64,000 nucleotides of DNA from Linum tenue. Taxonomy: Eukaryota; Streptophyta; Magnoliopsida; Malpighiales; Linaceae. A model generated the notes under the pieces. It saw nothing but the letters and a program-made list of their open reading frames with translations, searched no databases and was not told the origin of the DNA. Within the stretch, counting starts at the first letter, position 1; each line of letters starts with the position of its first letter. This document shows positions 57,928-64,000 of this stretch, piece by piece. The DNA lies in assembly GCA_946122785.1 (NCBI GenBank), contig CAMGYJ010000005.1:79540547-79604546 (forward strand). The letters are read 5' to 3'. A program made the translations under genes and the position numbers.

Positions 57928-58365
57928 TGTCACGACCTTACTCTCGATCGTGCGGCCCTAGCTCTCAAATCCGTTAGAGCGCTAGGCAGCCTTTCTCTCA
58001 ACTCACTTGAAAGCAAAGAACAAGAACAAAGAGACAAAGGATTGGGAGAACTCTCTAGTGTGTATTACTCTCAAAAATGATGGAATGAGTTACAAGTGAG
58101 GGAGATGGCTCCTTATATAGGCCTCTCCTCATACAAGGCATCAATGCCCCTCATAATGTCCCTCTACTACATCAATACACCCATTAAGTCCCCCCATTAT
58201 GCACTCTATAAATACTACCATAATGTAGCTAATAAGTGCACCATTAAGCTCTCTATTAAGGTGGAGAATCCTAGGAGCATCTCTATGCTACTAGTCTTCC
58301 ATGCATGACACATGTGCAGCCTTGTTGTCACCTTGTTGGCGCCATGTCATCGGCCACATGTGACA
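57928..58365 (-). repeat. 3' LTR of the gypsy element
   Basis: 438 bp, TGTCACGACC...CATGTGACA, ending in the canonical TG...CA; matches 63065-63502. Confidence 0.95.
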
Positions 58366-58378
58366 TCCTCCCCCACCT
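58366..58378 (-). other. Polypurine tract
   Basis: Minus-strand AGGTGGGGGAGGA directly abuts the 3' LTR: the primer for plus-strand DNA synthesis. It overlaps the last codon of the polyprotein. Confidence 0.85.
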
Positions 58379-61300
58379 ATGCTCGCGACGCCCTCGTCGC
58401 GTCCTCTTGATGGAATGCCTCGATCAAGTCCTTGTTCTTCCAAAGCGTGAGCTCTTTCTCCCAAGTTGCTTCACTTTCCGGAAGGTTGCGCCACTTGACC
58501 AAGTACTCCACAAAGCTTGGATGTACGCCACGACGAGGAATGACACGACGCGCCATGACTTCTTCAACTTCATGGTCGTGTGTCTTGGTGATGAGTGTTG
58601 GAGCGCGATGCGACTCTCTTCGCTGCTCATCCTCCTTGTCTTCGTGAAAAGGCTTGAGTTGGCTCACATGGAAAACCGGATGGATCTCCAAGTGCGTCGG
58701 CAACTCAACCTTGTATGCCACCGCGCCAATCCTCTTCACGATGGGGAATGGCCCTTCATAGCGGCGAAGCAGTCCCTTGTGCACGTTCTTGAGATGCTTG
58801 AAGCGATGAGGAAAGAACTTGACCATCACCATGTCGCCCTCTTCAAACTCCAAGTGCCTTCTCTTTTTGTCCGCCCATTTCTTCATCTTCTTGCTAGCGC
58901 GGGCTAAGTAAGACTTGGCCAACTCCATCTTCTCGTGCCAGCCTTTAGCGAACTTGTAGGCTGCCGGACTGTTGCCTCTATACCCCGTTGCCACCGTAGT
59001 TGGTGTCAAAGGTTGCTGCCCCGTCGCCAACTCAAATGGACTCGCGTTGGTCGACTCGCTGCGGTGCAAGTTGTAGGAGAATTGTGCCGTGTCCATCAAC
59101 TTCACCCAATCTCGTTGGTTTGCACTCACGTAGTGCCGCAAGTACACCTCCAACAAGGCATTCACCCGCTCCGTCTGTCCGTCGCTTTGAGGATGAAATG
59201 CCGTCGAGAAGTTCAAGTCTGAGCCCATGATCTTGAACAACTCTCGCCAAAATCTGCCCGTGAAGCGCCCATCTCTATCGCTCACGATGTTGCTAGGAAC
59301 GCCCCAATACTTGACCACGTTCTTGAAGAATAGTCGCGCCGCATCCTCTGCCGTCATGTCTTTTGGGCCGGGAACGAACACTCCATACTTCGAGAACCGG
59401 TCCACAACAACCATGATGCAACCGCATCCATCGACTTTGGGAAGTCCGATGATGAAGTCCATGCTTACACTCTCCCATGGTCGTTGAGGTGTGGGCAAGG
59501 GCTCTAGCAAGCCTGCCGGGCTTCTCTGCTCCATCTTGTCTTGTTGGCACACGAGACAAGTCTTCACATACATCTCCACGTCGTCTCTCATACGCGGCCA
59601 GAAGTATGCTTCTTCGATGAGCGCTTGCGTTCTCTCGATGCCGGGATGGCCCGCCCACTTGGAGTCATGGCACTCCTTCATGATCTCTTTCCTCAAGTTG
59701 GCCCACCTTGGCACGAACACTCGCTCTCCCTTGGTCATTATGAGCCCATCCTTCATCCAAAACCGTCGAGTCTTGCCTTGCTTGATGTACTCCGCTATGG
59801 TTTTGGCGAAGGGGTCATGGCCAAGGCCTTCAACGATCCGCTCCTTCAAAGGAAACATGGGCTGGCTGATGCTTGCGGCTGCACTCTTGCGGCTAAGAGC
59901 ATCGGCAACGGAATTCGCCTTGCCTGGGTTGTACTCCATGACGAAGTCGAACTCGGCCAAAAAGTCTTGCCACCTCGCTTGCTTGGGGGTGAGCTTCTTC
60001 TGCGTAAGAAAGTAGCTCGTTGCCACGTTGTCCGTCTTCACTACGAACTTTGACCCCAACAAGTAGTGCCTCCATGTGCGCAAACAATGCACCACGGCCG
60101 TCATCTCCTTCTCTTGAACGGTGTATCGCCTCTCCGTCTCGCTGAGCTTCCGACTCTCGAAGGCAATGGGATGCCCATCTTGCATCAACACTCCTCCAAT
60201 CGCAAAGTCGGATGCATCGGTCTGCACTTCGTAGGCCAACGTTGGGTTGGGGAGCACGAGCACGGGCTCCTTCACCACTGCTTGCTTCAAGGCCTCGAAT
60301 GCTTCTTGGCACCTTTCCGACCAATCCCACGCCTTGTTCTTCTTCAAGAGATCCGTCAAGGGTGCTGCAATGTTGGAGTAGCCCTTGATAAACCTCCGAT
60401 AGTAGTTGGCAAGGCCGAGGAATGACCGCAACTCTGGCACCTTCGTTGGCGGCTCCCATTCTTGGATTGCCTGCACCTTTGCTCCATCCATCTTCAACTT
60501 GCCTCCACCAATGATGTGCCCCAAGAATGGAACCTCCGTGGCGGCAAATGTGCACTTCTCCCTCTTGACGTACAACTCGTTGTCGCGAAGGACTTGGAAG
60601 ACTTGGCGTAGATGCTCGGCATGCTCATCGAGTGTTTTGCTATACACGACGATGTCATCCAAGTAGACCACGACAAACCGGTCCAAGAATGGCTCGAACA
60701 CTTGATTCATCAAAGTGCAAAACGTGGCTGGTGCGTTGGTGAGACCGAATGGCATCACAAGAAACTCGTAAGAGCCATACCTCGTCACACAAGCCGTCTT
60801 TGGCTCGTCGCCCTCTGCTATCCGCACTTGATAGTAGCCCGAGCGAAGATCTAGCTTGGTGAACCACATAGCATCTCCAAGCTGGTCGAACAGATCGCCA
60901 ATGTTGGGAATCGGCCACTTGTTCTTCACCGTCAACTTGTTGATGGCTCTATAGTCGATGCACATCCGCAACGACCCTTCCTTCTTCTTTTGGAACAGCA
61001 CCGGTGCTCCAAAAGGTGACTTCGATGGCCGCATGTAGCCTGCGTCCACCAAGTCCTTGAGCTGCCTCCGCAACTCTTCTAGCTCTGGCGGCGACATGCG
61101 GTATGGTGCTCGCGAAGGGGGCTTCGCTCCTGGCTCCAACTCGATCTTGTGGTCCACCTCTCTTCTTGGTGGCAGCTTCTTGGGCAACTCCGATGGCATC
61201 ACGTCATCGAACTCTTCGAGGACGCCTTCGATGATGGGAGTTGTGATTCCCGCTGAGCCTCCTTCTTCCTCCATTTTCAAGGACACAAGAAAGGTTGGTT

Positions 61301-62984
61301 CATTCTTCTTGAACCCCTTCAACACTTGCATGGCCGATAGAGCACTATGGGGGCCATCTTCTCGCAAGAGATGGATCGTGTGAAACTCCCCCTCCTTCTC
61401 CAAGCACATCGTGTTGGAGTTGGGCTTCAAGAGCACTCCCTCCTTGTCGAGGAAGTTGATGCCGAGGATGACTGGGTGATCGTCCATGGTGACGACGGAA
61501 AAGTCGATGAGACCTTCCCACTCGCCGAGCTTCATTGGCACGTTGTGAGCAACTCCATGGATTGGGATGGACTCCGAGTTGATCGTCTTGAGCCTCCCTT
61601 GCCCCTTCTCGTAAGCAATACCCAGCCGGTTTGCCTCCTCGATGCGAAGGAAGTTGTCCGTGGCACCGGTATCCACCAAGGCTTTTGACTCGCCTTGCAT
61701 GAATTGCGCCAGAACATAGCACCTCCCACGCTTGCTCTCCTTGACGTCGGTCTTTGCCGCGCCAAGCTTGCGGATTGAGCCAATCTTGGCCTCCGCCGCC
61801 TTGGGCTCCTCTTCTTGAGCTTCCATGGCCGCCAACCTCGCCTTCCTTGGGCAATCCCGCACTCGATGTGGTCCGTCGCAAAGGAAGCAAGACATGGGTT
61901 TTGGCTCGTACTTACCCCCTTTGCTCGAACCACCTTGATGTTGTTGAGCGCGAGTGCCCTCCTTGAAAGGCTTCTGCTGTTCTCCACCCTTGTTGGGCTT
62001 CGAACTCTTCTCTTTGCCGCTGCTCTCTTGCCGTTTGTACTCGACAAAAGACTCCGCCGTGGCCATGGCAGTTGCAAGGTCTTGCACTCCTCGACGTTGC
62101 ATCTCCATCTTGGCCCATGGTTGCAGCCCATCAAGAAAGCCGTGCATGGCCTCCTTGTCCGTGATGTCCGGGATCTCTAGAAGCAGCTCCGAGAATTCTT
62201 TCACGTATTCTCGAACTCCACCCCTCTGGGTGAGTCTTCTCAACTTCGAACGGGCTTCAAATTCCACGTTCTCTGGGTAGAACTGCCTCTTGATTTCTCT
62301 CTTGAAATCTTCCCACGTTACCATCACACAAGTACCTCTTTCGACGTCCGCTTCACGTCGCCTCCACCACACCATTGCAACATCGACCAAGTATAGTGGA
62401 GCGGTACGAAGTTTTACCTCATCCTCTTGGATGCCGGATGCCTTGAAGTATTGCTCAAGACTCCAAAGGAAGTTCTCTAACTCCCTCGCGTTCCTTGAAC
62501 CTCCGAAGTTCTTCGGTCTTGGAACGTCAGCACGTGGGACGGATTGCACCGGGGCTGGTCCGCTAGCCATGGCTCTCTTCACGAGAGTGACCTCACTCTT
62601 GAGGTCTGCAATCTCCTCCTTCACGCCGACCAGCTCAGCCTGGACTTGCTCTTTCACAACTTCAAGGGCGTTGTTCATGGAGGTGGTGATGGTGTTGTTG
62701 ATGAGGGCTATAAGCTCTTCCCGCATCCCATCGTGGTTGATCTCCAAGCTTGTCAACCGACCAGCCATTCCTTGAACATCGCCTTGGACTTGGGCGAAGT
62801 TAGCTCCCAAGTCCTCGATGGCGGTGATGTCTTCCGCCAACTTCACTTCCACTCGAGAGACTCGCCTCTCTAGTGCCGCCATAGGATCACGAGTGCTCGA
62901 CTTGTCACCCTTTGGCTTGGGATGCTTGGTTGCATCCCTTCCGCGCTTCTCGTCGGCTGTAACGCCGCTGTCTGATCCCGACAT
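58377..62984 (-). CDS. Ty3/gypsy gag-pol polyprotein with chromodomain (1535 aa)
   Basis: Single open frame starting [20 protein letters not shown]. Order: coiled-coil-rich gag N-terminus (about 25-150), Retrotrans_gag domain (about 180-310), a zinc knuckle of unusual spacing ([14 protein letters not shown]-x2-C-x3-H-x4-C, about 366-378), aspartic protease DTGA (about 438), reverse transcriptase with YLDDIVVY (about 775), RNase H with [10 protein letters not shown] (about 925), integrase with HHCC zinc finger (about 1112-1148) and catalytic Asp/Asp/Glu ([16 protein letters not shown]; about 1175-1271), and a C-terminal chromodomain (about 1465-1525, [19 protein letters not shown]). Domain order RT-RNaseH-IN plus chromodomain places it in the chromoviruses. 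No stop or frameshift was seen. The chromodomain presumably steers integration to particular chromatin marks. Confidence 0.96.
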   Translation of the reverse strand: MSGSDSGVTADEKRGRDATKHPKPKGDKSSTRDPMAALERRVSRVEVKLAEDITAIEDLGANFAQVQGDVQGMAGRLTSLEINHDGMREELIALINNTITTSMNNALEVVKEQVQAELVGVKEEIADLKSEVTLVKRAMASGPAPVQSVPRADVPRPKNFGGSRNARELENFLWSLEQYFKASGIQEDEVKLRTAPLYLVDVAMVWWRRREADVERGTCVMVTWEDFKREIKRQFYPENVEFEARSKLRRLTQRGGVREYVKEFSELLLEIPDITDKEAMHGFLDGLQPWAKMEMQRRGVQDLATAMATAESFVEYKRQESSGKEKSSKPNKGGEQQKPFKEGTRAQQHQGGSSKGGKYEPKPMSCFLCDGPHRVRDCPRKARLAAMEAQEEEPKAAEAKIGSIRKLGAAKTDVKESKRGRCYVLAQFMQGESKALVDTGATDNFLRIEEANRLGIAYEKGQGRLKTINSESIPIHGVAHNVPMKLGEWEGLIDFSVVTMDDHPVILGINFLDKEGVLLKPNSNTMCLEKEGEFHTIHLLREDGPHSALSAMQVLKGFKKNEPTFLVSLKMEEEGGSAGITTPIIEGVLEEFDDVMPSELPKKLPPRREVDHKIELEPGAKPPSRAPYRMSPPELEELRRQLKDLVDAGYMRPSKSPFGAPVLFQKKKEGSLRMCIDYRAINKLTVKNKWPIPNIGDLFDQLGDAMWFTKLDLRSGYYQVRIAEGDEPKTACVTRYGSYEFLVMPFGLTNAPATFCTLMNQVFEPFLDRFVVVYLDDIVVYSKTLDEHAEHLRQVFQVLRDNELYVKREKCTFAATEVPFLGHIIGGGKLKMDGAKVQAIQEWEPPTKVPELRSFLGLANYYRRFIKGYSNIAAPLTDLLKKNKAWDWSERCQEAFEALKQAVVKEPVLVLPNPTLAYEVQTDASDFAIGGVLMQDGHPIAFESRKLSETERRYTVQEKEMTAVVHCLRTWRHYLLGSKFVVKTDNVATSYFLTQKKLTPKQARWQDFLAEFDFVMEYNPGKANSVADALSRKSAAASISQPMFPLKERIVEGLGHDPFAKTIAEYIKQGKTRRFWMKDGLIMTKGERVFVPRWANLRKEIMKECHDSKWAGHPGIERTQALIEEAYFWPRMRDDVEMYVKTCLVCQQDKMEQRSPAGLLEPLPTPQRPWESVSMDFIIGLPKVDGCGCIMVVVDRFSKYGVFVPGPKDMTAEDAARLFFKNVVKYWGVPSNIVSDRDGRFTGRFWRELFKIMGSDLNFSTAFHPQSDGQTERVNALLEVYLRHYVSANQRDWVKLMDTAQFSYNLHRSESTNASPFELATGQQPLTPTTVATGYRGNSPAAYKFAKGWHEKMELAKSYLARASKKMKKWADKKRRHLEFEEGDMVMVKFFPHRFKHLKNVHKGLLRRYEGPFPIVKRIGAVAYKVELPTHLEIHPVFHVSQLKPFHEDKEDEQRRESHRAPTLITKTHDHEVEEVMARRVIPRRGVHPSFVEYLVKWRNLPESEATWEKELTLWKNKDLIEAFHQEDATRASRA

Positions 62985-63044
62985 TTTTGGTGAGGTTCTT
63001 CCTTTCCTTCTGGCTCTAGGTTCAACTTTGCTTACACAAAGCCG

Positions 63045-63062
63045 AACCAGGCTCTGATACCA
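63045..63062 (-). other. Primer-binding site (initiator tRNA-Met)
   Basis: Minus-strand TGGTATCAGAGCCTGGTT lies two bases inside the 5' LTR; this is the usual plant PBS for tRNA-iMet. Confidence 0.92.
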
Positions 63063-63064
63063 CT

Positions 63065-63502
63065 TGTCACGACCTTACTCTCGATCGTGCGGCCCTAGCT
63101 CTCAAATCCGTTAGAGCGCTAGGCAGCCTTTCTCTCAACTCACTTGAAAGCAAAGAACAAGAACAAAGAGACAAAGGATTGGGAGAACTCTCTAGTGTGT
63201 ATTACTCTCAAAAATGATGGAATGAGTTACAAGTGAGGGAGATGGCTCCTTATATAGGCCTCTCCTCATACAAGGCATCAATGCCCCTCATAATGTCCCT
63301 CTACTACATCAATACACCCATTAAGTCCCCCCATTATGCACTCTATAAATACTACCATAATGTAGCTAATAAGTGCACCATTAAGCTCTCTATTAAGGTG
63401 GAGAATCCTAGGAGCATCTCTATGCTACTAGTCTTCCATGCATGACACATGTGCAGCCTTGTTGTCACCTTGTTGGCGCCATGTCATCGGCCACATGTGA
63501 CA
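63065..63502 (-). repeat. 5' LTR of the gypsy element
   Basis: 438 bp, matching the 3' LTR. On the minus strand it carries a TATATAAGG-type promoter box (about 63248-63256). Confidence 0.95.
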
Positions 63503-63513
63503 GTACCCACGGG

Positions 63514-63961
63514 TAGGGATGGCAATTTGGACTTGCCCCGTCGGTATTACCCGATTTGACCTGCGTTGGGGCGGGTATTACCCGACCCGTAGTAGAATGG
63601 GGCGAGACATGGGTATCAACTTCCTACCCTCCCTGCCCCGCCCCATTTTTGGCCCGTTCTAGGTCAATTTTTTTATGCCATCCATGCATATTTTGGCTTT
63701 TCTTCCAATAGTTAGACTTGATTTTTCAACTAAATAGACTCAATTACCCATTATATTATCACTATTATTCATTCATGAGGTCTTTTCCCCTTGTTTTTAT
63801 CGTAAAAATAAAAAACATTTGTGTATTATTTCGAATAGCATGTAAGAGTGGGTCGACCCGCCCCGCCCCACCCCGTACCCACGCAGGTATCACCCGCCCC
63901 GACCCGTAGTAGCGTGGGGCGGGACATGGGTATTGAGATGGCCGCCCCGACCCATTGCCAT
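63514..63961. mobile_element. hAT MITE, right tip interrupted
   Basis: Starts TAGGGATGGCAATTTGG and runs to ...CCCGACCCATTGCCAT at 63961, where another element begins before the expected last few bases. Internal CGGGTATTACCCG phrases and overall layout match 36271-36686. The rest of the right end and the TSD would lie beyond the window. Confidence 0.75.
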
Positions 63962-64000
63962 TAGGGCTGTTAGCGGTGCGGTTTCGGTTTTAACCGAACC
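63962..64000. mobile_element. Left end of a hAT element, truncated by window
   Basis: TAGGGCTGTTAGCGGTGCGG and the following bases are almost the same as the left end of the element at 24140, so a second copy starts here, apparently inserted into the tip of the preceding MITE. Confidence 0.75.

Larger units (their letters stand above)
57928..63502 (-). mobile_element. Intact Ty3/gypsy chromovirus (5575 bp)
   Basis: LTR retrotransposon on the minus strand with two 438-bp LTRs (57928-58365 and 63065-63502) that I cannot tell apart by eye. It is flanked by the short direct repeat GTAC (57924-57927 and 63503-63506). It has a primer-binding site complementary to initiator tRNA-Met, a polypurine tract and one uninterrupted gag-pol frame with a C-terminal chromodomain. 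Matching LTRs and an open frame indicate a very recent insertion, probably still competent. Confidence 0.95.

Noticed and set aside
58305..63057. Many long plus-strand frames opposite the gypsy polyprotein
   Set aside because: Antisense shadows of a GC-rich intact polyprotein; no domains and no independent promoter.

Overview
This is nuclear DNA from a flowering plant, most likely a eudicot. It is AT-rich, its genes have introns with plant-type GT-AG junctions, and about two thirds of the readable sequence is transposable elements. There is no prokaryotic, organellar or viral gene content. I could not fix the species. All coordinates of spliced genes are outer limits; exon limits are given in the evidence text and were read by eye from splice consensus and reading-frame continuity.

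Host genes are few. (1) A pectate lyase gene (PL1, 2716-4176, + strand, 3 exons). (2) A second, tandemly duplicated pectate lyase (PL2, 32352-36981, + strand, 5 exons), whose introns have been invaded by transposons. (3) The chaperonin subunit CCT5/TCP-1 epsilon (48242-50974, - strand, 9 exons, 535 aa). (4) A small arabinogalactan-type GPI-anchored peptide (57165-57482, + strand, intronless). (5) A decayed, unnamed membrane-protein gene (about 39928-40389), apparently cut off by a LINE insertion.

Layout: 1-5500 PL1 and an orphan copy of its distal promoter; 5500-12700 AT-rich spacer with hAT, Helitron and SINE traces and a small MULE-type MITE; 12735-20347 a complete 7.6-kb Mutator-like element (MULE) with 9-bp target duplication, carrying a spliced MURA-type transposase and, convergently, a plant-mobile-domain (PMD) gene; 22358-29318 a full-length but dead LINE with nested hAT and Tourist-like insertions; 29572-31454 a non-autonomous MULE with a nested hAT MITE; 32100-38300 PL2; 38699-39842 two related MULE MITEs; 40512-46330 a second decayed LINE; 46579-47802 MULE and hAT MITEs; CCT5; 51288-54143 a long foldback element right upstream of CCT5, itself split by a 1.8-kb MULE; 54600-56320 LTR-like DNA with a GC-rich minisatellite, split by a hAT element; the AGP gene; 57928-63502 a young Ty3/gypsy chromovirus with indistinguishable LTRs and an intact 1535-aa polyprotein; then two nested hAT elements running off the window end.

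The most interesting observation is in PL2. A 435-bp hAT MITE sits in the coding exon so that its duplicated 8-bp target site supplies a donor (CAG|GTAAAG) at one end and an acceptor (TTGCAG|G) at the other. Splicing there would restore the exact pre-insertion coding sequence, and the conceptual 410-aa reading frame is open throughout. This looks like an intron created from a DNA transposon. Other notable structures are the MULE's paired ACGGTGA subterminal arrays and its PMD passenger gene, and the roughly 0.5-kb-arm hairpin just upstream of CCT5.
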